Positions 29,424-39,486 are shown, counted from the first letter of the stretch. The stretch: 64,000 nt of DNA from Palleronia marisminoris (GCF_900172315.1 NZ_FWFV01000008.1:62001-126000), one strand, 5' to 3'. Numbers and translations: made by a program. Notes: generated by a model from the sequence alone, not told the origin.

Positions 29424-29436
29424 TCCACCGTGCCCC

Positions 29437-30279
29437 TCAGCCCCGGGCGACTTCCCGGGCGAGGGCGCAGAACTCCTCGAGCGACAGCTCTTCGGCCCGC
29501 TGCGTGGGCTTGATGCCCGCCGCGACGATCCGGTCCTCGATGTTCGGGGTCAGCCCCTTCAGCGAGGCGCGCAGCATCTTTCGCCGCTGGTTGAACGCCT
29601 GCGCCGTAACGCGGAACAGCACCTTGGCCTCGGCCGGGTAGCGCGGTTCGGACAGGGCAGTCAGATGCACCACAGCCGAGTGGACCTTGGGCGGCGGCGT
29701 GAAGGCTTCGGGCGGCAGCTCCATCACGATCTGCGCTTCGGTCCGCCACTGGGCGAGCACCGCGAGACGTCCATAGGCCTTGCTGCCAGGCGCCGCAGTG
29801 ATGCGTTGCGCGACTTCCTTCTGGAACATGAGCGTGAGGCTCGACCAAACCGGCGGCCACGGCCCCGGATCCAGCCAGCGCGTCAGAAGCTCGGTGCCCA
29901 CGTTGTAGGGCAGGTTTGCGACGATCCGGATGGGCGGCGTCAGGTGCGCCAACGGGTCGATCTCGAGCGCGTCGGCGTTCAGGACCTCGAGCTTGCCGGG
30001 ATATTCCCGCGCGATCTCTTCCAGCGCCGGCAGGCAGCGACTGTCCTTTTCCACCGCCAGAACGCGCCGCGCGCCCTCGGCCAGCAAGCCGCGGGTCAGG
30101 CCGCCTGGGCCGGGACCGATCTCGAGCACGTCGGAATTCGTCAGGTCGCCCGCGCGCCGGGCAATCTTGGCGGTCAGGTTCAGATCCAGAATGAAGTTCT
30201 GGCCCAGCGACTTGCGGGCCGAGAGCCCGTGCCGCGCGATCACGTCGCGCAGGGGGGGCAGGTCGTCGATGGCGCTCAT
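29437..30279 (-). CDS. rsmA: 16S rRNA (adenine1518-N6/adenine1519-N6)-dimethyltransferase
   Basis: KsgA/RsmA dimethylates two adjacent adenines near the 3' end of 16S rRNA late in 30S maturation. 280 residues with [10 protein letters not shown] at the N-terminus, SAM motif [15 protein letters not shown] and catalytic [15 protein letters not shown]. The start overlaps the pdxA stop by 4 nt. The surA-pdxA-rsmA order downstream of the lptD gene is conserved in proteobacteria, including E. coli. Confidence 0.96.
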   Translation of the reverse strand: MSAIDDLPPLRDVIARHGLSARKSLGQNFILDLNLTAKIARRAGDLTNSDVLEIGPGPGGLTRGLLAEGARRVLAVEKDSRCLPALEEIAREYPGKLEVLNADALEIDPLAHLTPPIRIVANLPYNVGTELLTRWLDPGPWPPVWSSLTLMFQKEVAQRITAAPGSKAYGRLAVLAQWRTEAQIVMELPPEAFTPPPKVHSAVVHLTALSEPRYPAEAKVLFRVTAQAFNQRRKMLRASLKGLTPNIEDRIVAAGIKPTQRAEELSLEEFCALAREVARG

Positions 30280-31262
30280 GCGGGCGCTCCTGATGCGCGA
30301 AGGTCTGCCATGCGGCGAGCCATCCTCAGGGCGGCGAGGGTCGAGGTCGGGTCGGCGGCACCCGTTCCGGCGATGTCGAACGCGGTGCCGTGGTCGGGCG
30401 AGGTGCGGATGAAGGGAAGGCCGAGCGTGACATTGACGCCGCCCGCAAAGTCGATCGTCTTGATGGGGATCAGTGCCTGGTCGTGATACATCGCCACGGC
30501 CGCATCGTAGAGGCGGCGCGCATCGGCATGGAACATCGTGTCGGCCGAGGAGGGGCCACGCAGGGACAGTCCCTCGGCCCGAAGGCGCTCGATCAGCGGG
30601 GCGATCCAGTCGATCTCCTCGCGGCCCATGGCGCCTTGCTCGCCCGCGTGGGGGTTCAGGCCGGCAACGGCGATCCGGGGCGCTTCGATGCCGAAGAGGT
30701 CGCGCAGGCCGTCATGGGTGATGCGGATGGTCCTTTCGAGCGAGGCGGGGGTGAGGGCACGGGGCACTTCGGACAGGGGAATGTGGATCGTCGCGGGCAC
30801 CACGCGCAGCGTCTCGCAGGCGAGCATCATCACCACGTGATCGACCCCGGCTAGCGCCGCCAGATACTCGGTGTGCCCGGGATAGGCGAAGTTGGCCCCG
30901 TCGATCAGCGCCTTCTTGTTGATGGGCAGGGTGCAGATGCCCGCCGCCGCGCCCGAGCGGGCCAGGTCGACGGCCCGGGCGATGATCTCGACGACGTGGG
31001 GGGCGTGCGCGGGGTGGGGCTGGCCGGGACGCGCGGGCGGGCCCATATCCACGGGCAGAACCGCTAGGCCGCGTTCCGAGGCCTCGACCGCGTCCTGCGG
31101 CGCCTCGATTTCGATGATCGGCGTGCCGGCCGGCAGGTGGCGCGGATCGCCGATGTAGAAGAACGGCAGGGCCGGCCCGAGGGCGGCCCATGCTCTTGCG
31201 GCGATTTCGGGGCCCACGCCCGCCGGCTCACCGCAGGTCAGGGCAATGGGAGCCGGGCTCAT
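30276..31262 (-). CDS. pdxA: 4-hydroxythreonine-4-phosphate dehydrogenase
   Basis: Oxidises 4-phosphohydroxy-L-threonine in the DXP-dependent pyridoxal phosphate pathway. 328 residues; [12 protein letters not shown] at the start, and metal-ligand histidines in [16 protein letters not shown] and [10 protein letters not shown]. Coupled by 4-nt overlaps to surA upstream and rsmA downstream. Length and motifs are normal for PdxA. Confidence 0.96.
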   Translation of the reverse strand: MSPAPIALTCGEPAGVGPEIAARAWAALGPALPFFYIGDPRHLPAGTPIIEIEAPQDAVEASERGLAVLPVDMGPPARPGQPHPAHAPHVVEIIARAVDLARSGAAAGICTLPINKKALIDGANFAYPGHTEYLAALAGVDHVVMMLACETLRVVPATIHIPLSEVPRALTPASLERTIRITHDGLRDLFGIEAPRIAVAGLNPHAGEQGAMGREEIDWIAPLIERLRAEGLSLRGPSSADTMFHADARRLYDAAVAMYHDQALIPIKTIDFAGGVNVTLGLPFIRTSPDHGTAFDIAGTGAADPTSTLAALRMARRMADLRASGAPA

Positions 31263-32470
31263 TCGTAGCGGATGCTGGCGTTGGCGCGCAGCTCGGACAG
31301 GTAGCTGTCGGCCCGCTCGGAGGCGCGGCTGGCCAGGAGCGCGTTACGCAGGCGACCGAGGTCAGGCTCTTCCGCGTCGGCCGGGCGGTAGGAGCGGTTG
31401 CACAGCATCAGCACCACCAGTGTCTGGCCGTCCGCACGGGTCAGGCTGGTCGAGATTTCGCCGGGATCGAGCCGCGCGAGTTCCAGCGCAACGTCCTGCG
31501 GGATCTGCGCGACCGGCAGCGTGTCGCGCTGTGCCGGGCCCATCGTCTCGAGCCCGTCGCAGGTGTCGACGCGCGCGGCGATCTGCGCAGCTTGCGCCAG
31601 CGTCGCTTCCGAGCGTCCGCCCGGCAGGTAGAGCGCCGCGTATTCCAGCGTGGTCGGGCCGCTGCGCGCGGCAACCTCGCCGATCTGGCGCAGCTGGAAG
31701 AAGGCCAGCGCGTTCGGTAGCGGGATCGGCTGCGTGACCTCTCCTGGGGACAGGTTCAGGATCAGCTGGCCGATCTGGGGCGGCAGGTTGCTGATCTCGA
31801 GCCAGTCGATCGCCCCGCCCTGGTCGCGGGACGGGGTCGCCGAGTATTCCCGTGCGGCAGCCGCGAAGGCGTCGGAGCTGTTGATGGCGCTGATCCGCGG
31901 CGCGAGCGCCTGGGCCTGTTGCGCCCGTTGGGGCGTGTTGGCGGGCAGGATGATCTCGTTCACCAGCACGCGCAGGCCGGGTTCGGGCGGGGCGTCAGCG
32001 GCGCGGGCGACGTCCCGGTCCGAGACCTGAACCTGGCCGGGCCCGAATTGCTGCTGCACGACCTTGCGCCATGCGACACCGGCGCGGACGAAATCCGCGA
32101 AAGTGGCGGGATCGACGCCGTCGCTTTGAAGTTGCGCGATGAACGCCTCGCGCGACAGATCGGCACGAGCGGCGAACTCTTCCTCGCCCTCGATCTGCTC
32201 GGTCGGGGTGACGGTGATGCCACGACGGGCAGCCTCGTTCAGTTGAAGGCGCTCGTCCACCAGGTCGTCCAACGCGGCCTGACGAGTGGCGTCGGGGGCG
32301 CGGAACACTTCGAGCATCCGCTGCCGCTGGTCGACCTCGAACCCGGTGATGATGGTCTCGTTGACATGGGCCGCGGGCGAGAAGGGCGACTGCGCGGTCA
32401 CGGGGGACGCCACCGCGATCCCGAGGGTGAGGGCAAGGGCCGCGGCAAGGCGGAGGGGCGCAACGGTCAT
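31259..32470 (-). CDS. surA: Periplasmic chaperone/peptidyl-prolyl isomerase SurA-like
   Basis: Helps outer-membrane proteins fold in the periplasm. 403 residues: a signal peptide (about residues 1-27, ending ASPVTAQ), a SurA N-terminal chaperone domain (about 30-160; VNETIITGFEVDQRQRML), one clear parvulin-type PPIase domain (about 170-270; VNEIILPANT, EYSATPSRDQGGAIDWL) and a degenerate second region to the C-terminus. The gene follows lptD by 41 nt; LptD is itself a major SurA client in E. coli, so the adjacency is functionally sensible. Confidence 0.9.
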   Translation of the reverse strand: MTVAPLRLAAALALTLGIAVASPVTAQSPFSPAAHVNETIITGFEVDQRQRMLEVFRAPDATRQAALDDLVDERLQLNEAARRGITVTPTEQIEGEEEFAARADLSREAFIAQLQSDGVDPATFADFVRAGVAWRKVVQQQFGPGQVQVSDRDVARAADAPPEPGLRVLVNEIILPANTPQRAQQAQALAPRISAINSSDAFAAAAREYSATPSRDQGGAIDWLEISNLPPQIGQLILNLSPGEVTQPIPLPNALAFFQLRQIGEVAARSGPTTLEYAALYLPGGRSEATLAQAAQIAARVDTCDGLETMGPAQRDTLPVAQIPQDVALELARLDPGEISTSLTRADGQTLVVLMLCNRSYRPADAEEPDLGRLRNALLASRASERADSYLSELRANASIRYE

Positions 32471-32511
32471 GAGCGGTCTCTTTCGGGTCAGGCGTTTGGG
32501 CCGGGCATATA

Positions 32512-34611
32512 TCATCCCCGGCACTGGGTGCGATAGCTTTCGTCCACGGCGTCCGAGCCGAAGCCAAGCAGCTCGACCGCGAAGGTGATCGAACTGGTGG
32601 GGTCCTCGTCGTCGTCGTTGCGATAGTAGGTCCGGCTGGCATCGAGACCGATCACGATGCACTCGGTCTGGTAGCTCAGCCCGAAGGTGGCCTGGTCGAT
32701 GCCGTCGGTGTCGATGTCGTAGCGGCCGCCGGCGCTGACGGTCCAGTGTCGGCCCAGGCGGGTATTCCCGGCAAGGCTGATCTCGTGCGTGTCGTCGGGC
32801 CGGTTCTCGAGTGGTTCGGCGTCAAGATAGAGATACGTGCCGGACAGGCCGTACCCTTCGCCGCTGTATCCTGCCAGGGCCTCGACCTTGGTCGCGTCGA
32901 AACCCGTATCGATCAGCGCGCGAGCGCCAAGGTCGAACGACGCCCAGTCCAGGCTGACCGAGGTGAGCCAGTCCGACGCGGTTCCATCGAGGCCGCTGCC
33001 GGGGAAGAAGTCGGCGTCGGCGTCGTGTCGGAACACCCGCCCCATGGTGAGGCCAAGCTCGGCGTCCTCGAAGCGGCCGGTATAGCCGAGGCCGATATTG
33101 GCCGTGACGCCCTGTTCGATCCGGTCGTCGCCGGGAAAGCGGGACAGCGCGAGGAGGTTGCCTTCGTCGAACTCGACCAGGTTGCTGTCCTCGTTCGGCA
33201 CGGCGTCGTCGGATTCGGACCATGCAACACCGATGACCGGCTCCAGCAGGTGATAGCTGCCACCGGGCCCGGATTTCTGCAGGGGCAACCGCAATTCCGT
33301 CGAGACGGCCGCAGAGGATCGGGCCACGTCGTCGAAGCCGCTGTCGTCCCCGACCTTGTAGACGCCGGCCGTGACTCGGGCCTGGTTCGACAGGACGAGG
33401 CCGGATGCGAAGGTGCGGCGGGTCCGGTATTCGGCGAAGGTGCCCAGCTCGGCCACGTCGCGGCCAAGGGCATCCGCGCTGCTTTCACGCTCGATCGCCG
33501 AGGCGTCCAGGCCGAAGGTGAGCTGCCCCGGCCCTATATCGGCCCGCCGTTCGATGTAGGCATCGGCGACGACCGACGGCAATTGGTCGGCGATGGCGAT
33601 GTCGTCGGACCTGAGCGGCGTGTAGTTCGCCACCTCTGCGCGGAACATGCCGTCGCGCCCGGCCGTCGAGAGCTTCGCCCGATCGCGCAACAGCGGGACG
33701 GATGCGTAGTCGTAGTCGCCCAGGTAATCTCTGTCGGACACGTTCTGGATCTCGATCTCGAGAAGGAGGTCGCGCGGCAGGGTGAACGCGGCATCGGCGA
33801 ACAGGTAGCTGCGTTGATCGTCGGTGACGATGTCGTCGTCCGAGAAAGCCCCGGCGACGTTCACTGCGCCGAAGGTGAAGTTCTGGCGGTAGCGCGCCTC
33901 GAGCGTGCGCGTACCCGAGGCGATGTAGGGCGTCAGCGTCAGGTCGGCATAGGGGCCGAGCGCGATGAAGTAGGGGATCTTCGCCCCGAACCCGAGGTCG
34001 CTGTTGAAGACGAGGCGCGGCGAGAGAAGGCCGGTCGACCGCTCGTTGTTCGCGGACGGCAGGCGCAGCCGGGGGATATAGGCCACCGGCACGCCCATGA
34101 TGCGGAACTGCGCGCGGTCGAAATAGAGCTGTTCCTCGACCTCGTCATAGATGACGCGGCGGGCGCGGATCTCCCACAAGGGGCGGTCGCTGTCGTTGCA
34201 GACGTCGCACGAGGACGCGACTGTGTTCGACAGCTGCGTGTAGCGGTCGTCCACGCGGGCGATCTCGGTCGCGGCAAGCTGTAGCTGGCGGTTCAGCACA
34301 AGCCGGGCCGAGGTGAGGATCCCCTCGCGCAGCTCGTCCTCGAGCGCGGCGCTGTCGGCCAGCAGGATCGTGCCGTCCTCGTCGGTCAGGGTCAGCGGCC
34401 CCTCGATCGCAAGCGTGTTGGCGGATTGGTCGTAGGTGATGCGGCTGGCCGACAGCAGCGTGCCCTCGTAGGACACCTGCACATCGCCCTCGGCCACGAG
34501 GATGTCGTTCTCTTGCAGGTAGACGGTATCGGCCACCAGCGCGGCCGTGCCCTGGGCCTCTGCCAGGACGGGCCATGTCGCGATCGTCAGGGCGGCGAGC
34601 CAGGCCCGCAT
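32512..34611 (-). CDS. lptD: LPS-assembly outer-membrane protein LptD
   Basis: Inserts lipopolysaccharide into the outer leaflet with LptE. 699 residues: a signal peptide (to AEA/Q about residue 20), an N-terminal OstA/beta-jellyroll domain (TVYLQENDILVAEGDVQVSYEG), then the large C-terminal beta-barrel. Cysteines occur as CDVC in the N-terminal part and as two near the C-terminus (ECIVIG and the final QCRG), compatible with the inter-domain disulfides that activate LptD. ATG 34611 overlaps the lptG stop by 1 nt. Confidence 0.95.
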   Translation of the reverse strand: MRAWLAALTIATWPVLAEAQGTAALVADTVYLQENDILVAEGDVQVSYEGTLLSASRITYDQSANTLAIEGPLTLTDEDGTILLADSAALEDELREGILTSARLVLNRQLQLAATEIARVDDRYTQLSNTVASSCDVCNDSDRPLWEIRARRVIYDEVEEQLYFDRAQFRIMGVPVAYIPRLRLPSANNERSTGLLSPRLVFNSDLGFGAKIPYFIALGPYADLTLTPYIASGTRTLEARYRQNFTFGAVNVAGAFSDDDIVTDDQRSYLFADAAFTLPRDLLLEIEIQNVSDRDYLGDYDYASVPLLRDRAKLSTAGRDGMFRAEVANYTPLRSDDIAIADQLPSVVADAYIERRADIGPGQLTFGLDASAIERESSADALGRDVAELGTFAEYRTRRTFASGLVLSNQARVTAGVYKVGDDSGFDDVARSSAAVSTELRLPLQKSGPGGSYHLLEPVIGVAWSESDDAVPNEDSNLVEFDEGNLLALSRFPGDDRIEQGVTANIGLGYTGRFEDAELGLTMGRVFRHDADADFFPGSGLDGTASDWLTSVSLDWASFDLGARALIDTGFDATKVEALAGYSGEGYGLSGTYLYLDAEPLENRPDDTHEISLAGNTRLGRHWTVSAGGRYDIDTDGIDQATFGLSYQTECIVIGLDASRTYYRNDDDEDPTSSITFAVELLGFGSDAVDESYRTQCRG

Positions 34612-35708
34612 CAACCGTCCTCCCAGTGCAGTATCAGCCCCAGCGGCAGGCAAAGCGATGCCACGGGCGGTCCCCAGGCGGCCAGTATCGGAGAGATCTG
34701 ACCGTTCTCCCCCAGGATCTGCGCGAAATCGCGCAGGAAGAAAAGCCCGAAGCCGGTGGCGAGCGCGGCCAGCACCATGGACCCCGTGCGACCGAACCGC
34801 GTGTGCCGCATGGTGAAGCCCGCGCCGACCAGCATCATCGCGGTCAGCATCAGCGGTGTCGCGAGCTCGGAATGGAAATAGACGAGGTGGCGCTGCGGCG
34901 AGAAGCCGGCGGCCTCCATGTCGGCGATGAATCCCGGCAGCTTCCAGATCGGGATTTCGTCGGGGTCGGCGAAGCTGTCGGCGATATAGTCCGCGGACAG
35001 GTCCGAGGGGACGTTCCAGGTGTCGAAGCGGCGGGCGTCGGCCTCGGGGTTGGGCAGGGTGAAGTCCCACCTTTTCGCGTCGCGCAACGCCCACTGCCCA
35101 TCGGCGAGCGTGGCGCTTGTGGCATCGACGCGCGCCCGCACCGTTCCCTCGGCGTCGAACCGGTAGAAGCTGACGTCTTCCAGCTCGGTCCCGCCGCCGC
35201 CCATGGCTTCGGCGGCGATCACGGTGCGCCCGCCCATGCCGTCTGCCTGCCGCAGCCACAGCCCCTCGTCCCCGACCGACAGGGTCGGGGCAGGGATGCC
35301 CCGCAAGCGGTCTGACAACCGGTCGTATTGCGCCGTGGCAGCGGCCACCACGGGGTTATAGGCCCCGACGGCCACGATCCCGATCAGCAGCATCACCGCC
35401 ACCGGCCCATAGAGCGCCTTGATCGCCGACCGCCCCGAGGCGCGGCTGACCACGAGTTCCGAGGTTCGTGCCAACGTCAGGAACAGGGTCAGCGTCGCGA
35501 TGATCGTGATGAGCGGCAGGATGGTGTAGAGCGTCTGGGGCACCGACAGCAGCGTCAGGCCGACCAGTGCGGAAAAGGCAACTCCGTCGCCTTCGAACCG
35601 CCGGACCTGGTCCACCAGGTCGATCAGCAGCACGACCCCGAGGAAGATCCCGAGGACCAGGAAGAACGTCGCGGCGAAGCGACGGGCGAAGTAGGCGTGC
35701 AGGATCAT
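34611..35708 (-). CDS. lptG: LPS export ABC transporter permease LptG
   Basis: Inner-membrane subunit of LptB2FG, which extracts LPS from the membrane. 365 residues with three N-terminal membrane helices, a periplasmic beta-jellyroll (about residues 130-260; LWLRQADGMGGRTVIAAEAM) and three C-terminal helices (HSELATPLMLTAMMLVGAGF, FGLFFLRDFAQILGENGQI). Coupled to lptF by a 4-nt overlap and to lptD by TGATG. LptF and LptG are assigned by order and by similarity of the C-terminal region. Confidence 0.94.
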   Translation of the reverse strand: MILHAYFARRFAATFFLVLGIFLGVVLLIDLVDQVRRFEGDGVAFSALVGLTLLSVPQTLYTILPLITIIATLTLFLTLARTSELVVSRASGRSAIKALYGPVAVMLLIGIVAVGAYNPVVAAATAQYDRLSDRLRGIPAPTLSVGDEGLWLRQADGMGGRTVIAAEAMGGGGTELEDVSFYRFDAEGTVRARVDATSATLADGQWALRDAKRWDFTLPNPEADARRFDTWNVPSDLSADYIADSFADPDEIPIWKLPGFIADMEAAGFSPQRHLVYFHSELATPLMLTAMMLVGAGFTMRHTRFGRTGSMVLAALATGFGLFFLRDFAQILGENGQISPILAAWGPPVASLCLPLGLILHWEDG

Positions 35709-36823
35709 GGCGCGATCCTCCGTCCGCGCCCGATACGGCCCATCCCGGCGACCTGGAGGCAGGCCAGCGACAGCGCCGCGAAGGCCAGCGAGGGCAGGAG
35801 GATCACCCAGACCGGCGCCGTCGTGTTCAGTGCCGCGTCGAACGTGACGCGGTAGGCCAGCTCGTATATCACGAGGGCCACGATCGCGCCGGTGACCTGG
35901 CGCCACGCCGAAAACCGCGAGAACCCACCGAGCATCATCGCGGCGAACCCCAGGATCGGGGCGACGAAGCTTTGCAATCCCTGCGAGGTACGCTCGGCAA
36001 TCTCCGTAGCGATTTCGCGCGGGGTATCGCCGGTCGCCGCGACGGTGCCGGCGAAGTCCGCCATGATCGCGATGGTCGGCAGCCCGCCTAGCCGGACGCG
36101 GCCGCCACCCTCGCTACCGCCGGGATCTACGCGGACCGTGTATTCGTCGAAGGATGTGGTCTCGAGCCGGTTCGTCTCGTAGTTGAGGGTCTGCGAGAGA
36201 CCGTCGAAGAGGACGAGGAACGCTTCTCCGTCGCGGCTGGCGAGGATCGCGCGATCGGCGGTATAAGTCGTCTGCCGCTTTTCGCTGCGCCGGTCGCTCA
36301 GAAAGACCTGCCCCAGCGTTCCGTCATTGCCGATCTCGTCGATGAACAGGGTCACGCCGTCGACGGGGTGGATGAACTGCCCCGGGGTCAGAAGCCCCGC
36401 GCTGACGTCCATCGCGATCTCGTCGTCGCGAACGTCGAGCCGCCCTTCTGCGATCGGCGCAAGGACATGGGTAAGGATCAGCGTGATGACCGCGCAGGTC
36501 GCGCCGAACACCACCGCGGCGCGCGCGCCTCGCATCGGCGACAGCCCGGCGGCCTGCGCGATGACCAGCTCACTTTCGGCGCGCATCCGGTTGGCGACCC
36601 ATACCGCGGCGGCAAAGGCGGCCACCGGCAGCACCAGCCGCACGACGTTCGGCAGCGCCAGAAGCGAGAACTCGAGGAACACGGCCGCCGAATGGCCGTT
36701 CGCGATCAGTCGGTCGAACAGGCTGACGGCGCGGTTCACCCAGTAGACCGCGACGAGCACGAGGCTGAAGAAGCCGAACAGGCTCAGGAACTGCGACAGC
36801 AGGTATCTGTCGTATTTCGGCAA
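35705..36823 (-). CDS. lptF: LPS export ABC transporter permease LptF
   Basis: Partner of LptG. 372 residues from TTG 36823, giving PKYDRYLLSQFLSLFGFFS as the expected LptF start; a GAAGGA ribosome-binding site is 6 nt upstream, and upstream in-frame codons encode a non-homologous basic stretch. Six membrane helices flank a periplasmic domain; ANRMRAESELVIAQAAGLSP is the conserved cytoplasmic coupling segment that contacts LptB. First gene of the operon lptF-lptG-lptD-surA-pdxA-rsmA; divergent from pepA across 124 nt. Confidence 0.93.
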   Translation of the reverse strand: MPKYDRYLLSQFLSLFGFFSLVLVAVYWVNRAVSLFDRLIANGHSAAVFLEFSLLALPNVVRLVLPVAAFAAAVWVANRMRAESELVIAQAAGLSPMRGARAAVVFGATCAVITLILTHVLAPIAEGRLDVRDDEIAMDVSAGLLTPGQFIHPVDGVTLFIDEIGNDGTLGQVFLSDRRSEKRQTTYTADRAILASRDGEAFLVLFDGLSQTLNYETNRLETTSFDEYTVRVDPGGSEGGGRVRLGGLPTIAIMADFAGTVAATGDTPREIATEIAERTSQGLQSFVAPILGFAAMMLGGFSRFSAWRQVTGAIVALVIYELAYRVTFDAALNTTAPVWVILLPSLAFAALSLACLQVAGMGRIGRGRRIAP

Positions 36824-36947
36824 GCTCTGTCCTTCGTGATCGTCCTCCGACCAGAGCCTACCGCACCGGGTGGCGGCCGGAAACAGACTTCTGGCCAACA
36901 GGCGCTGTGCCTCCTAACAAGAGGCGGACACACGAACGGAGACCACC

Positions 36948-38411
36948 ATGACCGCACCCGCCCCGATCCGCCTATCCGAGCCCGACATCGACGCCCTGGC
37001 CACGGCCGAGGGAACCGTCGCCGTCCTCGTCGGCACCGAAGGCGAGATGGACACGATGGCCCGCCGCGCCAACAAGCTGTCGCGCGGCGCGGTCGAACGT
37101 GCCACGGCGGCCGAGGCCTGGCAGAAGGCCGACGAGGGCGAGGTGGTCTCGCTGTCCTGGCCCTCGGGGATGGCGGCCGAGCGGCTTCTGGTGGTCAAGC
37201 TGGGCCGCAAGGCCGAGGCCGACCTGGCGCGCAAGACCGGTGTGGCGATCGCACAGGCGTCCGCGAAAGGCGGCCTGACCCTGTGCCTCGGCCGCGTGAA
37301 GCACGCGCGCGAGGTGGTGCTGGGCGCGATGCTGCGCCGCTATGACTACACCGACCAGAAGTCGAAACCCGACGGCAAGCCCGCGGGCGAGATCATGGCG
37401 ATGATCGCCAAGCCGGACGACGTCGACGCGACCGACCTGACGGCGCTGGCCGAAGGCGTGTTCTTCTGCCGCGACCTGGTGAACGACCCCGCCAACGTGC
37501 TGACCACCACCACCTATGCCGAGCGCCTGCAGGCCCTGTCCGAACACGGGCTCGAGGTCGAGGTGCTGGAAGAGGACAAGCTGCGCGAGCTGGGCATGGG
37601 CGCGCTTCTGGCCGTGGGGCAGGGGTCCGACAGCCCGTCGAAGGTTGTCGTGATGAAGTGGATGGGCGGTGGCGACGAAGCTCCGCTGGCGCTGGTCGGC
37701 AAGGGCGTGGTGTTCGACACGGGGGGCATCAGCCTCAAGCCTGGCGCGGGCATGGAAGACATGACCATGGACATGGGCGGCTCGGCGGTGGTGGCCGGCG
37801 TGATGAAGACGCTGGCGATGCGCAAGGCCAAGGCCAACGTGGTCGGTCTGGTCGGGCTGGTCGAGAACATGCCCTCGGGCCGCGCCTACCGCCCCGGCGA
37901 CGTGGTGACGTCGATGAAGGGCGACACGATCGAGGTCATCAACACCGACGCCGAAGGTCGCCTCGTGTTGGCCGATGTCATGTGGTACGCGCAGGAGACG
38001 TTCGAGCCCTCGGGCCTGATCGACCTCGCGACGCTGACCGGGGCGGTCATCATCGGGCTGGGCCACCACAACGCGGGCCTTCTGTCGAACGACGACGGCT
38101 TCGTGAACGGCATCCTGAAGGCCGCCGGGACCGAGGGCGAGGGCGCGTGGCGCCTGCCGCTGGGCAAGGAATATGCGGACCAGCTGAAAAGCCGGATCGC
38201 GGACGTGAAGAACGTGGGTGGCCGGCCCGCGGGCACGATCACCGCGGCCGAGTTCCTGCACCGCTTTGTCAAGGAGGGCACGCGCTGGTGCCACATCGAC
38301 ATCGCGGGCGTCGCCTCGACCTCGTTCGACTCGCCCTATGCGCCGAAGGGGGCCTCGGGTTGGGGCGTCCGCGCGCTCGACCGGTTCATCCGGGACACCT
38401 GCGAGGCATGA
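36948..38411 (+). CDS. pepA: Leucyl aminopeptidase (M17)
   Basis: Cytosolic two-metal aminopeptidase, also a DNA-binding protein in some bacteria. 487 residues: N-terminal domain to about 160, catalytic C-domain with GKGVVFDTGGISLKPG, MDMGGSAVVAG and the M17 signature NTDAEGRLVLAD from residue 332. GGAG precedes ATG 36948. It is followed after a 1-nt gap by holC, a pepA-holC pairing also seen in E. coli. Confidence 0.96.
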   Translation: MTAPAPIRLSEPDIDALATAEGTVAVLVGTEGEMDTMARRANKLSRGAVERATAAEAWQKADEGEVVSLSWPSGMAAERLLVVKLGRKAEADLARKTGVAIAQASAKGGLTLCLGRVKHAREVVLGAMLRRYDYTDQKSKPDGKPAGEIMAMIAKPDDVDATDLTALAEGVFFCRDLVNDPANVLTTTTYAERLQALSEHGLEVEVLEEDKLRELGMGALLAVGQGSDSPSKVVVMKWMGGGDEAPLALVGKGVVFDTGGISLKPGAGMEDMTMDMGGSAVVAGVMKTLAMRKAKANVVGLVGLVENMPSGRAYRPGDVVTSMKGDTIEVINTDAEGRLVLADVMWYAQETFEPSGLIDLATLTGAVIIGLGHHNAGLLSNDDGFVNGILKAAGTEGEGAWRLPLGKEYADQLKSRIADVKNVGGRPAGTITAAEFLHRFVKEGTRWCHIDIAGVASTSFDSPYAPKGASGWGVRALDRFIRDTCEA

Positions 38412-38412
38412 G

Positions 38413-38871
38413 ATGGGCGCCGCCTACTTCTACCACCTGACCCGCCGGCCGCTCGAGGAGGTGCTGCCACAACTGCTCGAGCGGTCGTTGAAGCAGGGAT
38501 GGCGCGTGCTCGTGCGGGGGCGGAACGCGCGCCGGATCGAGGCGCTCGACCTGCATCTGTGGAGCTATGCCGAGGACAGCTTCCTGCCTCATGGCCTCGC
38601 GGGAGGCGCGCATGACGCAGCCCAGCCCGTGCTGCTGACGGCCGATCCGCTGCCTGCCGACGGGCGCCCCTGCGTGATGAGCGTGGAGGGTGCCGACGTC
38701 ACGGCCGACGAGGTCGTCGCGGCGGAACGGGTCTGCGTGATCTTCGACGGGAACGATCCTTCGGCGCTGGACCGGGCGCGCACCCAATGGCGGACCCTCA
38801 CGGGGGCCGGGGCCAATGCGCAATACTGGTCGGAGGAGTCGGGCCAGTGGGAGAAGAAGGCGGAAAGCTGA
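38413..38871 (+). CDS. holC: DNA polymerase III chi subunit
   Basis: Links the clamp loader to SSB in the replisome. 152 residues, typical of chi; YFYHLTRRPLEEVLPQLLER at the N-terminus, then WRVLVRGRNARRIEALDLHLW and FLPHGLA are family signatures. It begins immediately after pepA. Terminated by the hairpin at 38893-38916. Confidence 0.92.
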   Translation: MGAAYFYHLTRRPLEEVLPQLLERSLKQGWRVLVRGRNARRIEALDLHLWSYAEDSFLPHGLAGGAHDAAQPVLLTADPLPADGRPCVMSVEGADVTADEVVAAERVCVIFDGNDPSALDRARTQWRTLTGAGANAQYWSEESGQWEKKAES

Positions 38872-38892
38872 AGCCGCCCGATCGCAAACGAA

Positions 38893-38916
38893 AGAGGCCC
38901 TCCGAAGAGGGCCTCT
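38893..38916. terminator. Bidirectional terminator between holC and the PRC-barrel gene
   Basis: Perfect 9-bp stem (38893-38901 with 38908-38916, 6-nt loop). On the minus strand the stem is followed by TTTCGTTTG, so it probably ends the convergent PRC-barrel transcript as well as pepA-holC. Confidence 0.7.
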
Positions 38917-38939
38917 GGAAGGTCAGATGTCAGGCGTGA

Positions 38940-39395
38940 TCAATCCCACCAGCCTTCGTCAACGTCTTGCTGCGCCTCGAGTTCTTCCTCGGTCAGGCGC
39001 GTGACATAGGCGTACTCGTCCGCGGCCATCAGGCTGACGTCATCCACCGAGATCAGGACGTGCTTGTCCGCGATGTCGAGGAACCCGCCGACCTCGGCCA
39101 CGATGCCGCGCATCTCGCCCGACTGGTCGAGAACGATGTCTTCGATCTCGCCGATCTGGTTCCAGTCGGCGCCAACCGTATCGTATACGGTCGTGGAATC
39201 CCAGGTTTCCCCCTGCGCTTCAGCGGAGGAGTAGATCGGGCTGCCGGTGATGTCGCGGCTCCGGATCAGTTCGCTCTGCAGTTCCTGCAGGTCGAGGCTC
39301 GTGGTCACCTCGTTCTCCATCACGTGCTGTTCGGCGAAAGCGGCCGAACCGGTGGCGGTGGCGAGGGCGAGGGTGGTAGCGGTGAGAAGCTTCAT
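38940..39395 (-). CDS. Secreted PRC-barrel domain protein
   Basis: 151 residues: a signal peptide MKLLTATTLALATATGSAAFA, then a PRC-barrel (about residues 45-120; SRDITGSPIYSS, WNQIGEIEDIVLDQSGEMRGIVAEVGGFLDI) and an acidic tail ending EGWWD. Exported PRC-barrel proteins of this size are common in Rhodobacteraceae and have no defined role; the domain usually mediates protein or RNA contacts. AGGAGAA precedes ATG 39395. Probably monocistronic. Confidence 0.83.
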   Translation of the reverse strand: MKLLTATTLALATATGSAAFAEQHVMENEVTTSLDLQELQSELIRSRDITGSPIYSSAEAQGETWDSTTVYDTVGADWNQIGEIEDIVLDQSGEMRGIVAEVGGFLDIADKHVLISVDDVSLMAADEYAYVTRLTEEELEAQQDVDEGWWD

Positions 39396-39462
39396 GGTCG
39401 TTCTCCTGTGTTTCTTCGGATTCACAGGGAGAACAAGGTACCCCCCGGGGTGCGTTCCATCC

Positions 39463-39486
39463 AAAAGCCGAATTCTTGCAATTCGG
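39463..39486 (-). terminator. Terminator of the aspartic-protease gene
   Basis: 7-bp stem (39468-39474 with 39480-39486, 5-nt loop) followed on the minus strand by CTTTTGG, 16 nt after the stop codon of the gene starting at 40080. Confidence 0.6.
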
